From Methylotenera oryzisoli (lineage in GTDB: Bacteria; Pseudomonadota; Gammaproteobacteria; Burkholderiales; Methylophilaceae), in contig CAMCVF010000001.1 of NCBI GenBank assembly GCA_945881735.1, positions 1 through 64,000 on the forward strand: 64,000 nt of DNA, in the 5' to 3' direction. The notes beneath the pieces were generated by a model. That model did no database searches. It had not been told where the DNA came from and worked only from the letters and a program-made list of their open reading frames with translations. The translations under genes were made by a program, and so were the position numbers. Positions 37,812 through 48,495 of this stretch are shown piece after piece (the stretch's first letter is position 1; each line of letters begins with the position of its first letter).

Positions 37812-38177
37812 GTGGCAGCACCGCAAAAAAAAGACCCTAATAAATATAGTAAAAACGCGAATATTCAAGCCGATACACCAGTTAAAACCATTATCTCGTT
37901 TGGTGGCATGGTTTTATTACTGATTGGTTTAATTGGCATTGCCATGGAATTTTTTAAGGATGACGGCTGGCTAAAAAATGCATTGAGCTGGCTATTTGAT
38001 TCCTCAACACACATGATGTTTATCCCTGTGATTGTTTTTATACTGTGGTTATTAAATCGCTGGATGTCATCTGCAGCAAAAGGTGAAAAGAAAAAAAGTG
38101 GTGATTTGCCGATGTATATTATGATGATTCTAGGTGCTTTTTATGTGTTTCGTATTGCAACTACTGGCGGATTTTAA
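37812..38177 (+). CDS. Small membrane protein of unknown function downstream of nlpD
   Basis: 121 residues from a GTG at 37812, with AAGAG a few bases upstream. A charged N-terminus (Lys-rich, about 1-22) precedes three hydrophobic segments (about 28-47, 68-86, 103-118), with a Lys-rich loop KGEKKKSGD between the last two. I do not recognise the family. It occupies the place where rpoS normally follows nlpD, and it is followed by a strong bidirectional terminator. Confidence 0.7.
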   Translation: MAAPQKKDPNKYSKNANIQADTPVKTIISFGGMVLLLIGLIGIAMEFFKDDGWLKNALSWLFDSSTHMMFIPVIVFILWLLNRWMSSAAKGEKKKSGDLPMYIMMILGAFYVFRIATTGGF

Positions 38178-38226
38178 TTGAGTTGTCCTTGCAGTTATAA
38201 CAAAGCATGAATAGCTAAAAGTTTTA

Positions 38227-38258
38227 ATAAAAAAGCCGCTTTTTGGCGGCTTTTTTAT
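38227..38258. terminator. Bidirectional Rho-independent terminator
   Basis: Stem aaaaaagccgc / gcggctttttt with a 6-nt loop and A/T-tracts on both sides. It lies between the convergent small membrane protein gene (ends 38177) and the thioredoxin-like gene (ends 38262) and can serve both. Confidence 0.9.
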
Positions 38259-38261
38259 TAT

Positions 38262-38648
38262 TTAGCGATTTATTTTAACCGCTTTTTGCACTTCTTCATT
38301 TTTGTAAAACTCATGCACAGTGCTCATATCATATTCACGTGCCCACTTAATAATTTCATCAAAGGCTGGCGCGCCAATTTCACCCACTTGCGCATGAATG
38401 CCCGCTTGCTCACGAATCACTAAAATGCCAGGGATTTGATTCACATCAAAATAATTACCGATTTCAGGATCGGCCTCTGTGTTCACCATGCCAAATACAA
38501 TATCGGCATTTTTAGCGGCGGCCGCCTCAAAAGTAGGTGTAAATGCCACGCATGGCTCACACCAGGGCGCCCAAAAATCAACGATAACAAAATTGTTACT
38601 TTCGATCGTTTGCTTAAAATTTTCTTTTGTTAATGCCAGAACTGCCAT
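38262..38648 (-). CDS. Thioredoxin-family protein with CEPC active site
   Basis: 128 residues, cytoplasmic (no signal peptide). Thioredoxin fold with VIVDFWAPWCEPCVAFTP: the dithiol motif is CEPC in place of the classical CGPC, and the cis-proline loop is QIPGILVI. About 20 extra residues follow the domain (MSTVHEFYKNEEVQKAVKINR-like tail). AAGG precedes the ATG. The altered dipeptide should shift redox potential or partner choice; it may be a specialised thiol reductase rather than the main thioredoxin. Confidence 0.88.
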   Translation of the reverse strand: MAVLALTKENFKQTIESNNFVIVDFWAPWCEPCVAFTPTFEAAAAKNADIVFGMVNTEADPEIGNYFDVNQIPGILVIREQAGIHAQVGEIGAPAFDEIIKWAREYDMSTVHEFYKNEEVQKAVKINR

Positions 38649-38740
38649 GATTTTGCCTTAAATGAACTTGTTGAATTTAAATAATCTACAAGTTTATCAG
38701 ACGAGCGGGTTTAAGTTAAGTTGCATCATCATTACTCTAC

Positions 38741-39337
38741 TTAAATTGGCTTATTCCAAGCTGAATCAAAAAATAAATCAGCAAGTTGTTTGCGTTTACG
38801 TACGGCCAATTCTCGCGCTTTCAAATCATCAGACAATTGATTCGCATCACCTGAATAACCAATCGCAACCATCGCCATTAGGGTAAATTGCTCTGGAATA
38901 GCAAACGCCTCACGCGTCGCGTCTAAATTAAAGCCACCCATTTGGTGCGTCATTAAGCCTAAATCGGCGGCTTGCAAACATAAGTTTTCGGCTGCTGCGC
39001 CTGTATCGTATTGCGCCCAACGATTCGGTTTTTGATTATGCCCAAACAAAGTATCGGCAAGCACCAGCAATAATACTGGCGCATGTTTAACCCATTCTTG
39101 GTTGCCTGGTACCAAGCAATCAAACGCTTTTTGCCAAGCATCAACATTGCTATTTTTATCCCAAACCATAAAGCGCCAAGGCTGATCACCAAAGCAAGAT
39201 GGTGCCCAACGGGCGGCTTCGCATAAGCTTAATATTTGCTCTTTTGATACGGCTTTAGTAGCATCAAAAGCGCGGCCACTCCAGCGATTCGCAATGGTTT
39301 CGTTAATTGGCGCTTGGGTGACAGCAGGATTTTTCAT
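38741..39337 (-). CDS. Nitroreductase-family FMN oxidoreductase
   Basis: 198 residues of the NAD(P)H-dependent nitroreductase fold: NRWSGRAFDATKAVSKEQIL near the start, EAARWAPSCFGDQPWRFMVW (FMN-binding), and late ENLCLQAADLGLMTHQMGGF. It starts 14 bp after the old-yellow-enzyme gene, so the pair is probably co-transcribed; both reduce activated electrophiles. The physiological substrate is not deducible. Confidence 0.88.
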   Translation of the reverse strand: MKNPAVTQAPINETIANRWSGRAFDATKAVSKEQILSLCEAARWAPSCFGDQPWRFMVWDKNSNVDAWQKAFDCLVPGNQEWVKHAPVLLLVLADTLFGHNQKPNRWAQYDTGAAAENLCLQAADLGLMTHQMGGFNLDATREAFAIPEQFTLMAMVAIGYSGDANQLSDDLKARELAVRKRKQLADLFFDSAWNKPI

Positions 39338-39351
39338 ATTATTAACCTAAA

Positions 39352-40428
39352 TTAAGCTTTTAAAAATGGATAATCAGTGTACCCTTTTTCAGTGCCGCCA
39401 TAAAACGATTTAGAATCCGCTTCATTTAATGCCGCATCTGTTTTATAACGCTCAACCAAATCGGGGTTAGCAATAAAAGGTACACCGTAAGCAATCACAT
39501 CGGCATGGCCACTGGCTATTGCATCATTACCACGTACTTTGTCGTAGCTTAAATTAGCCATATATGCGCCTTTATAAAGCTTACGCATTTGTTCAAAATC
39601 AAACGCATCGACTTTGCCGACGCCGTGAATGCCGCCTTCAACCGCGTGTAAATAGGCTAAATTAAACTGATTGAGTTGCTCAGCTACATAATTAAATAGC
39701 GCTTGTGGATTGCTGTCATGCATATTATTAAATGGATTTACAGGGGAAATACGAATACCTACCTTATCACCTCCAGCCGTTTCTACCACCGCCTTAGTCA
39801 CTTCTAACAATAAGCGGGCACGATTTTCAAAGCTGCCGCCATAGTTATCAGTGCGCTTATTGCTACCGTCACGCAAGAATTGATCTAGCAAATAACCGTT
39901 GGCAGCATGAATCTCAACGCCATCAAAGCCAGCTTTCAATGCACACTGGGTTGCATACACATAATCCTGCACAATAGCTGGCAATTCGTTTGCATCCAAA
40001 GCACGCGGCTCCACATAATCCACCAAACCTTGATAAGTAAAGGCTTTGCCCGCTGGCTTAATAGCAGATGGCGCAACTGGTAGCGCGCCGTTAAGTAAAG
40101 TCGGATGTGAGATACGGCCCACATGCCATAGCTGAATAACAATTTTGCCACCTTTGGCATGGACGGCTTCGGTGATTTTTTTCCAACCAGCGACTTGTTC
40201 GTCGGTATAAATGCCAGGCAAACCAGGGTAGCCGTGACCCATTGGAGAAATCGGCGTTGCTTCAGTCACAATCAAACCAGCACTGGCTCTTTGTGCATAA
40301 TAGGTAACGTTTAAATCTTGCGGTACGCCGGCCTCGCCTGATCTATTTCTGGTTAAGGGCGCCATAACAATACGGTTTTTTAGTGCAATTGAACCTAATT
40401 TGGCCGGGCTAAATAAATCTAATGGCAT
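39352..40428 (-). CDS. Old yellow enzyme-type alkene reductase (NemA-like)
   Basis: FMN-dependent NAD(P)H ene-reductase, 358 residues from the ATG at 40428, with GGAG 6 nt upstream; a TTG at 40440 is a worse start. Starts MPLDLFSPAKLGSIALKNR; substrate-binding stretch in EIHAANGYLLDQFLRD; SNKRTDNYGGSFENRARLL; QLWHVGRISH. Typical of NemA/xenobiotic reductases acting on enones, maleimides or nitro-esters. A 27-bp palindrome lies 33 bp upstream of its start. Confidence 0.92.
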   Translation of the reverse strand: MPLDLFSPAKLGSIALKNRIVMAPLTRNRSGEAGVPQDLNVTYYAQRASAGLIVTEATPISPMGHGYPGLPGIYTDEQVAGWKKITEAVHAKGGKIVIQLWHVGRISHPTLLNGALPVAPSAIKPAGKAFTYQGLVDYVEPRALDANELPAIVQDYVYATQCALKAGFDGVEIHAANGYLLDQFLRDGSNKRTDNYGGSFENRARLLLEVTKAVVETAGGDKVGIRISPVNPFNNMHDSNPQALFNYVAEQLNQFNLAYLHAVEGGIHGVGKVDAFDFEQMRKLYKGAYMANLSYDKVRGNDAIASGHADVIAYGVPFIANPDLVERYKTDAALNEADSKSFYGGTEKGYTDYPFLKA

Positions 40429-40460
40429 GCTTTTCTCCAATTTTTAAACATAAAATTCTG

Positions 40461-40487
40461 AATGCGCTAAATTAAATTTAGCGCATT
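40461..40487. promoter_or_regulatory. 27-bp near-perfect palindrome upstream of the alkene reductase
   Basis: Arms aatgcgctaaatt (40461-40473) and aatttagcgcatt (40475-40487) are exact inverted copies around one base. It lies in the 75-bp yceI/alkene-reductase gap. Best read as a dimeric repressor operator (TetR- or LysR-type). A hairpin terminator for yceI is possible, but no T-run follows on the minus strand. Confidence 0.55.
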
Positions 40488-40503
40488 AATTAATTCATCA
40501 TTA

Positions 40504-41091
40504 TTATTTGGCTTTGATGCCTTCAATTAGCAGCGTGATTTCAATATCGTCGCCGACTGATGCGTTAGGCTTTAAGCCCCAACCAAAACCAAAATCACTG
40601 GCATTTAACCTGGTGTGCGCTTCAAAGCCACTTCTATAACCGCCCCATGTATCCGCACCAAAGCCTAATACTTTAAATGGAAATGTCATTTCTTTTGCAA
40701 CACCATGCAATGTTAATACGCCTGTTATTACACCCTCTGTGGCCGACGTTGCTTCAATTTTTTTGCTCACAAACGTCATTTCAGCAAATTTTTCTGCGTC
40801 TAAATATTCTGGCTTTTTAATATGTTCATCGCGTTTTGCAAGGCTACTGTTCACGCTTAATAAATTAATTTTTGCATTAACCGATGAGTTGGCCAAATTG
40901 CTTCTGTCAATCGTTACAGTACCTGTCACATCGCTAAACGTACCAGATGTTTTTGAAACCACATGACGAACGCTCCAATTGGCAAAGCTATGTTTATTAT
41001 CAATATTGTAGGTTTCTGCCTCTGCAAAAGCTTGGCCGGCAGCTAAAGTAAAGACTGTTGCCAATGCGATTTTTTTTAATAAGAATTTCAT
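40504..41091 (-). CDS. YceI-family periplasmic lipocalin-like protein
   Basis: 195 residues with a clear Sec signal peptide (MKFLLKKIALATVFTLAAG...AFAEA, cleavage near residue 24). The YceI beta-barrel follows: YNIDNKHSFANWSVRHVVSKTSG-type start, VNSSLAKRDEHIKKPEYLDA in the middle and a C-terminal LNASDFGFGWG. Family members bind polyisoprenoid or amide lipids in the periplasm. It follows the pirin gene by 44 bp. Confidence 0.92.
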   Translation of the reverse strand: MKFLLKKIALATVFTLAAGQAFAEAETYNIDNKHSFANWSVRHVVSKTSGTFSDVTGTVTIDRSNLANSSVNAKINLLSVNSSLAKRDEHIKKPEYLDAEKFAEMTFVSKKIEATSATEGVITGVLTLHGVAKEMTFPFKVLGFGADTWGGYRSGFEAHTRLNASDFGFGWGLKPNASVGDDIEITLLIEGIKAK

Positions 41092-41135
41092 TCTTGCTCC
41101 TATAACTAGTGGTTTTAAATTATTTTTCTGGTTTT

Positions 41136-41831
41136 TTATGGCAAATCAAACAGCAATACTTCTGCAAAGCCGAGCGCCTTAATTTGTATAGCTTCATCGG
41201 CATCAAAAAGTGCAGCATCACCTCTTTGCAAGGGCTTGTTATTCACTACAGCACTACCCAAAGCCATTTGCAAATAAGCTTTACGATTTAGCCTAGTGTG
41301 ATACGTTAATTCGTGCGTATCTGTTAGCTGTGACACATAAAGTGCAATATCTTGATGAACAATTAATGAATCTTGCGTCCCAGTTTGGGACGCCAGCAAA
41401 CACCATTGGTTTAATTTTAATGCTGGATTAAAAAATTTATCTTCGTAACCAGGAGTTAAATTCAGTTGGTTTGGCAGAATCCAAATTTGCAGCAAATGCA
41501 CAGGCTCAGTGGCCGAAGCATTAAACTCGCTATGCGAAACTCCAGTAGCAGCTGTCATGAGCTGTATATAACCTCGCTTGATGGTTTTTACATTGCCAAT
41601 ATTATCTTTATGCGCTAATTCACCTTTTAAAATATAGGTAATAATTTCTATATTATCGTGTGAGTGCATACCAAAACCTTGTCCTGGCTGAATCACATCT
41701 TCATTAATGACGCGTAAAGCAGAAAAGCCCATCCAATTCTTATCAACGTAGCGGCCAAATGAAAAGGAATGATAACTATCTAACCATCCATGATTAAAAT
41801 GGCCACGTTCATTTGATGGTCGAATTTGCAT
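41136..41831 (-). CDS. Pirin-family bicupin (YhhW/quercetinase-like)
   Basis: 231 residues with RGHFNHGWLDSYHSFSFG at the start and metal-binding cupin ligands in GFGMHSHDNIEIITYI and VSHSEFNASATEPVHLLQIW (His/His/His/Glu set). YhhW/YhaK-type pirins show quercetin dioxygenase activity in vitro or act as redox sensors. Head of a leftward group with yceI and possibly the alkene reductase and nitroreductase. Confidence 0.92.
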   Translation of the reverse strand: MQIRPSNERGHFNHGWLDSYHSFSFGRYVDKNWMGFSALRVINEDVIQPGQGFGMHSHDNIEIITYILKGELAHKDNIGNVKTIKRGYIQLMTAATGVSHSEFNASATEPVHLLQIWILPNQLNLTPGYEDKFFNPALKLNQWCLLASQTGTQDSLIVHQDIALYVSQLTDTHELTYHTRLNRKAYLQMALGSAVVNNKPLQRGDAALFDADEAIQIKALGFAEVLLFDLP

Positions 41832-41985
41832 ATTCTAAACACCTTCAATTAAAAAGTACGGCAATAATAGACCAGTTCAATACAAATTATAAATATTCAA
41901 TTTTAAATTAAAATCTGTTCAAGCTTATATGTGGTTAAATTGTAGTCAAAACAAATTTATTTTTACTTCAAATATAGGGCCACTT

Positions 41986-42444
41986 ATGACACAAGATCAA
42001 TTACCACGCGAATTTGAACCCCTTAATAGAATCGCCGTCAAAGCGATGCTTTGGTTAAATGGATTTGCCCATATCATTATTGGCTTGGCTTTGGCTACAT
42101 CTGTGGTGATGTTTACTTGGCTGTTTTTTAAAGATGTGCAACAAGCCGCCTATGCTAACAATTTAGTACATGGCTTTTTACACGCGCTAGGTACATTAAT
42201 GCTGCTGTGGTCAATTTCTGCGCTGATTTCGGCTGAAATACGCTATTTACTAGGCAGTAAATTATTGGTGGAAACCTTTATTGAAGTGGTACTAGTGCTG
42301 TTTTTGCGCAAGTTAATTGTATTACCCGTCCAAGACGCATCGCCTACTTTTGAGGAAATTAGCATTTGGGTGGGTGGCGCATTTGTAATGGGTTTAATTT
42401 ATGTGATGGTACGCTGGACCGACAAATCCAATCAAGACAGATAA
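41986..42444 (+). CDS. PsiE-family (phosphate-starvation-inducible-like) membrane protein
   Basis: 152 residues from the ATG at 41986, with AGGG 6 nt upstream. Four hydrophobic helices (about 25-50, 62-85, 92-110, 125-145) and the family stretch EIRYLLGSKLLVETFIEVVLVLFLRKLIVL. PsiE proteins are of unknown function; no PHO box is evident upstream. An in-frame extension to 41929 has no support. Confidence 0.75.
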   Translation: MTQDQLPREFEPLNRIAVKAMLWLNGFAHIIIGLALATSVVMFTWLFFKDVQQAAYANNLVHGFLHALGTLMLLWSISALISAEIRYLLGSKLLVETFIEVVLVLFLRKLIVLPVQDASPTFEEISIWVGGAFVMGLIYVMVRWTDKSNQDR

Positions 42445-42526
42445 TTCAAATTAAAATCGAAAAATGGCTTGAATTTTTACCGACAACTTTACCTTGTCAT
42501 TCAAACAAATAGCCATAATAAAAACT

Positions 42527-43414
42527 ATGCAAAATACTATTCAAGCCATTCTTCGTGCAACCTCTCAGATTATTTTAGGTAAAGAGCGACAAGTAAAATT
42601 AAGCCTCACCTGCTTGCTAGCAGGTGGGCATTTGCTTATTGAAGATGTGCCAGGTATGGGCAAAACCACGCTGGCAAATACTCTAGCGCAAGTTTTAGGC
42701 CTAAGTTTTAGGCGCACTCAATTTACAAGCGATTTATTGCCTGCTGACATTATTGGCGTATCGATTTTTGATTTAAACACTTCAAATTTTCAGTTTCACG
42801 CAGGTCCAATTTTTACCAATATTTTGCTGGCAGATGAAATTAATCGCGCCACACCAAAAACACAAAGCGCTTTATTAGAGGCAATGGAAGAGCATCAGGT
42901 GACTGTAGATGGCAGCACTCATTTACTATCGCAACCATTTTTTGTGATTGCCACGCAAAACCCCAAACACCATATTGGTACTTTTGCTTTGCCAGAGTCG
43001 CAATTGGATCGCTTTTTAATGTGCATCACATTAGGCTATCCGGATGCGCTATCAGAACGTGCTTTGCTTAAAAATCAAGGTGGGCGCGCCAATGCTGGTA
43101 GCATTCAAGCAGTATGCGATGTAGAGTCATTGTTAAAATTGCAGCGACTTGTGAACCAAGTCCATGTATCAGATGCGCTATTGGATTACTTGCAGGCACT
43201 AATTCAACACACCCGCACACAAACTGCAGAAGGCTTATCACCCAGAGCTGGCTTAGGATTGCGCCAATGCGCGCAAGCTTGGGCCTTAATTGATGGCCGC
43301 AATTTTGTAACGCCAGAAGATGTGCAAGCCGTATTACCAAGCGTTGTGGCGCATCGCTTGGCGCAAGAAAGCGATGTGGCCAAGCAAATACTTGAGCAAG
43401 TCGCTATCCCTTAA
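42527..43414 (+). CDS. MoxR-family AAA+ ATPase
   Basis: 295 residues from the ATG at 42527 (a TTG at 42494 would add 11). Walker A DVPGMGKTTLA, Walker B NILLADEINRATPKTQSALL, sensor ATQNPKH, and the C-terminal lid SPRAGLGLRQCAQAWALIDGR. MoxR proteins act as chaperone-like ATPases. Here it leads a MoxR, DUF58, transglutaminase trio, a widely conserved arrangement whose role is unclear. Confidence 0.93.
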   Translation: MQNTIQAILRATSQIILGKERQVKLSLTCLLAGGHLLIEDVPGMGKTTLANTLAQVLGLSFRRTQFTSDLLPADIIGVSIFDLNTSNFQFHAGPIFTNILLADEINRATPKTQSALLEAMEEHQVTVDGSTHLLSQPFFVIATQNPKHHIGTFALPESQLDRFLMCITLGYPDALSERALLKNQGGRANAGSIQAVCDVESLLKLQRLVNQVHVSDALLDYLQALIQHTRTQTAEGLSPRAGLGLRQCAQAWALIDGRNFVTPEDVQAVLPSVVAHRLAQESDVAKQILEQVAIP

Positions 43415-43425
43415 TAGCAACCAAT

Positions 43426-44391
43426 ATGCTTGATAAAGTCTGGCCACTTAGGTTTTGGAAATTAGGCTATTGGCAGCAATGGTTTAGAGTCGTTAACAGT
43501 GCCAATAATGTTGCGATACTAAATCCGCGTCAAATCTATATTATTCCTACGCGTTGGGGCTTGTTGTATGCAATCATGCTGATCGGCTTGCTGATTGGCT
43601 CAATCAATTACTCATTAAGTTTGGGCTATTACGTTACTTTTTTGCTAGCATCTTTGGGCAATATTGCCATGTTGCACACTTGGAGAAATTTGGTGCATTT
43701 GCAGGTAGCTGTATTAAACAGCAAGCCTGTTTTTGCGAGCGAATCCGTTGCAATTAACCTTAAAATATCAGAATCAAAAAATCGTCCGCGGTATGTGATA
43801 GGCGCCTATTTTAATCAGCAATCAGAAGTGATTCACGATATTAACGCTAACGATGCGTTAACTGTTGAGATACCCCTTGCCACACAAAAGCGCGGCTGGC
43901 AAAGCTTGCCACGCTTGACTGTGTACACCGAGTTTCCTTTAAGTTTATTACATGCGTGGGTGGTGATTGAAAACCCGTTTCAATTTTTAGTGTATCCAAA
44001 GCCATCCGATTCAAGCAACCCCAATAATTTATCAGCCGATGCCATCACGCAAGGCAGCAGCATGGTCACCAAAGGCGATGATGACTTTAATGGGCACAAA
44101 AATTATCAGGTAGGTGATTCACCAAGTAGGATTGATTGGAAGGCATCAAGCCGTGGTATTGGTATGTATACAAAGCTTTATAGCGGCGCAGAAGTTCATA
44201 CTTTATGGCTGGATTGGGCAGATACCTCAGGCAGTACGGAATCGCGTATATCGCAGTTGACTAGATTAGTAATGGATGCACATGCCACCCAGCAAATCTA
44301 TGGTTTAAGGTTGCCAAACAATGAAATAGCGGCGAATAATTCGGAAGAGCACTATCATCAAGTGTTAACCGATTTGGCATTATTCAAATAG
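43426..44391 (+). CDS. DUF58 domain protein (MoxR partner)
   Basis: 321 residues. Two hydrophobic helices near the N-terminus (about 40-75) follow a short cytoplasmic stretch. The DUF58 signature GDSPSRIDWKASSRGIGMYTKLYSG-like region (about 225-250) contains the D-x-x-R-I-D-W core. The C-terminal vWA-like part is truncated relative to longer members. 11 bp after moxR and 3 bp before the transglutaminase gene. Confidence 0.9.
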   Translation: MLDKVWPLRFWKLGYWQQWFRVVNSANNVAILNPRQIYIIPTRWGLLYAIMLIGLLIGSINYSLSLGYYVTFLLASLGNIAMLHTWRNLVHLQVAVLNSKPVFASESVAINLKISESKNRPRYVIGAYFNQQSEVIHDINANDALTVEIPLATQKRGWQSLPRLTVYTEFPLSLLHAWVVIENPFQFLVYPKPSDSSNPNNLSADAITQGSSMVTKGDDDFNGHKNYQVGDSPSRIDWKASSRGIGMYTKLYSGAEVHTLWLDWADTSGSTESRISQLTRLVMDAHATQQIYGLRLPNNEIAANNSEEHYHQVLTDLALFK

Positions 44392-44394
44392 CCT

Positions 44395-46821
<2,427 letters not shown>

Positions 46822-46823
<2 letters not shown>

Positions 46824-46850
46824 AAAAGCCGACTAAAAGTCGGCTTTTTT
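46822..46850. terminator. Bidirectional Rho-independent terminator
   Basis: Stem aaaaaagccgac / gtcggctttttt with a 5-nt loop, starting at the tadA stop and 15 bp from the end of the convergent Bax-inhibitor-1 gene. A- and T-tracts on both sides suit termination from either direction. Confidence 0.93.
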
Positions 46851-46864
46851 GTGAGCTAACAGTA

Positions 46865-47554
46865 TTAGTCGTTATTACCCATTAAACCCATCAACAGATG
46901 TAACAAGCTAGTAAACAAGTTATAAATACTCATATACAAGCTTAATGTTGCCATCACATAATTTGTTTCGCCACCGTTCACAATACGGCTTACATCATAC
47001 AAAATAAAGCCAGAGAACAATATAATTCCGATACCTGACAACGCTAGTGCCATAGCTGGAATTTGAAAGAAGATATTGGCCAGCGACGCCACGATTAGCA
47101 GAATAATACCTACTAGCAAGAATTTGCCCATAAAACTAAAGTCTTTTTTAGTAGTAGTTGCAATGCCTGCCATTGTCATCAAAATAACGCCAGTTCCGCC
47201 TGCCGCTAAGCCAACGATTTGACCGCCGTTATTTAAATTAAGCGCGTGTTGCAAAATAGGGCCTAACATTAAACCTAATAAAAAGGTTAATCCCAACAAT
47301 AAGACAACGCCAATGCTGCTGTTGCGGTTTGCGTTAATTGCGGCAAACAAACCGTACATCACTGCCATCGCGCCAATTGCAAACATAAACGGATGCAGTG
47401 CTGCAAAAGCAAAATTCATTTTCATGCCAACCAAGGCACCAATTACGGTTGGAATCATGGTTAAGCCAAGCAGGGCATAAGTGTTACGTAATACCTTATT
47501 TTGTGTTGTAGATAGACTACCTTCACGACCTAATACTTGCAAATCATCTAACAT
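46865..47554 (-). CDS. Bax inhibitor-1 / YccA-family membrane protein
   Basis: 229 residues with seven hydrophobic helices. N-terminal VLRNTYALLGLTMIPTVIGA, middle LTFLLGLMLGPILQHAL and the BI-1 C-terminal stretch FSGFILYDVSRIVNGGETNYV, then LSLYMSIYNLFTSLLHLL. In E. coli, YccA modulates FtsH proteolysis. Monocistronic by layout. Confidence 0.93.
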   Translation of the reverse strand: MLDDLQVLGREGSLSTTQNKVLRNTYALLGLTMIPTVIGALVGMKMNFAFAALHPFMFAIGAMAVMYGLFAAINANRNSSIGVVLLLGLTFLLGLMLGPILQHALNLNNGGQIVGLAAGGTGVILMTMAGIATTTKKDFSFMGKFLLVGIILLIVASLANIFFQIPAMALALSGIGIILFSGFILYDVSRIVNGGETNYVMATLSLYMSIYNLFTSLLHLLMGLMGNND

Positions 47555-47670
47555 GGTTATTTCCTTTTAAAAAGTTGCCAATAAGGCAATACATATAAGA
47601 TAGCGACTAATGAGCAAAGTTTCAAGTGACAAATTGTTAATTTCGTCAACACTTCAAAAACTTGTGCGTA

Positions 47671-47716
47671 TTGGTACGCTTATTGGCTTAATTTATCACA
47701 ATGTACGCTGGCGTAC
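47671..47716 (+). promoter_or_regulatory. Possible promoter/operator region of the CTERM gene
   Basis: TTGGTACGCTTATTGGCT (47671-47688) approximates an RpoN site, but the -12 box is TTGG where TTGC is required. A 6-bp inverted pair gtacgc-tg-gcgtac follows at 47703-47716, and gcgta/tacgc half-sites also flank the first motif. Confidence 0.3.
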
Positions 47717-47784
47717 AGACTAACAAATATCCCTACTCCTACTATGACCTTAACGTATCATTCCTACCATCTCAAGGGGTTGTC

Positions 47785-48408
47785 ATGCACAAACCAAAGC
47801 TAACAACTATAACAAACATTTTATTTGCTATCTGCTTATTTTCTGTACTTGGCACCGCACAAGCCGTTAGCTTAAGCTTAATTGGCACATCACCAATTTC
47901 AATCATTGGCTATGATGCTCTACCACGAACAACTACAGGCACTTATTCAACTGGCTTTTCAGGGACTGTTGTTGCTAATCAGGCAAGTTTAATTACTTTT
48001 TCATACTTAGGTAGTGCTAGTAATTATAAAAATAGTTTCTCATTTATGGGTAACATCTTAACTAAAAGTAATCTTGTTGGCGATACTACTAAAGCTGAGA
48101 CTGTAAACGCAGGTGCACTTGATTTTAGTTTTAGTGATGATCAAGGCGGTTCTTTTGCTAATGGTGCTGCGTTAACTCCAACGCTTGGTTTCGCCATTTT
48201 AGACGGCAACCTGTCACCAGAAAGTGGTCCTAATTTTGGTCCATTTGATTATGTGCTAGGATTCAATGATAGCTCAGCTAGCGATGCCGATTATGATGAT
48301 TTTGTGGTTGGCGTAAATATTAGCGCAGTACCTTTGCCAGCTTCTTTATCTTTAATGGCGTTATCTTTAATCTTATTTACAGCCGTGGCTTCACGCCGTA
48401 GATTATAA
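47785..48408 (+). CDS. VPLPA-CTERM (PEP-CTERM-like) secreted protein
   Basis: 207 residues from the ATG at 47785, with AAGGGG upstream. Sec signal peptide (about 1-28, ending AQA), a Gly/Ser/Asp-rich secreted body, then the sorting tail AVPLPASLSLMALSLIL, a hydrophobic helix and terminal RRRL. This is the VPLPA variant of the PEP-CTERM signal processed by exosortase in EPS-producing Gram-negatives. No exosortase or EPS gene is in the window. The body has no domain I recognise; FNDSSASDADYDDFVVGV resembles a DUF4114-like calcium motif, tentatively. Confidence 0.8.
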   Translation: MHKPKLTTITNILFAICLFSVLGTAQAVSLSLIGTSPISIIGYDALPRTTTGTYSTGFSGTVVANQASLITFSYLGSASNYKNSFSFMGNILTKSNLVGDTTKAETVNAGALDFSFSDDQGGSFANGAALTPTLGFAILDGNLSPESGPNFGPFDYVLGFNDSSASDADYDDFVVGVNISAVPLPASLSLMALSLILFTAVASRRRL

Positions 48409-48420
48409 ATAAATTAATAC

Positions 48421-48453
48421 CAGCACAATTTCAATCACTTTAAGCTTGTGCTG
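48421..48453. terminator. Hairpin between the CTERM gene and nagZ
   Basis: Arms cagcacaa / ttgtgctg (8 bp) around a 17-nt loop, in the gap between convergent genes. Weak T-tracts; probable but not strong terminator. Confidence 0.4.
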
Positions 48454-48495
48454 ATTATTAAGTAAAGGAATTAGGCTAATAACAATTCGGCCAGC

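Noticed and set aside
38662-38886. 74-codon plus-strand frame between the thioredoxin-like and nitroreductase genes
   Set aside because: It largely overlaps the nitroreductase gene antisense and has no homology or ribosome-binding site.
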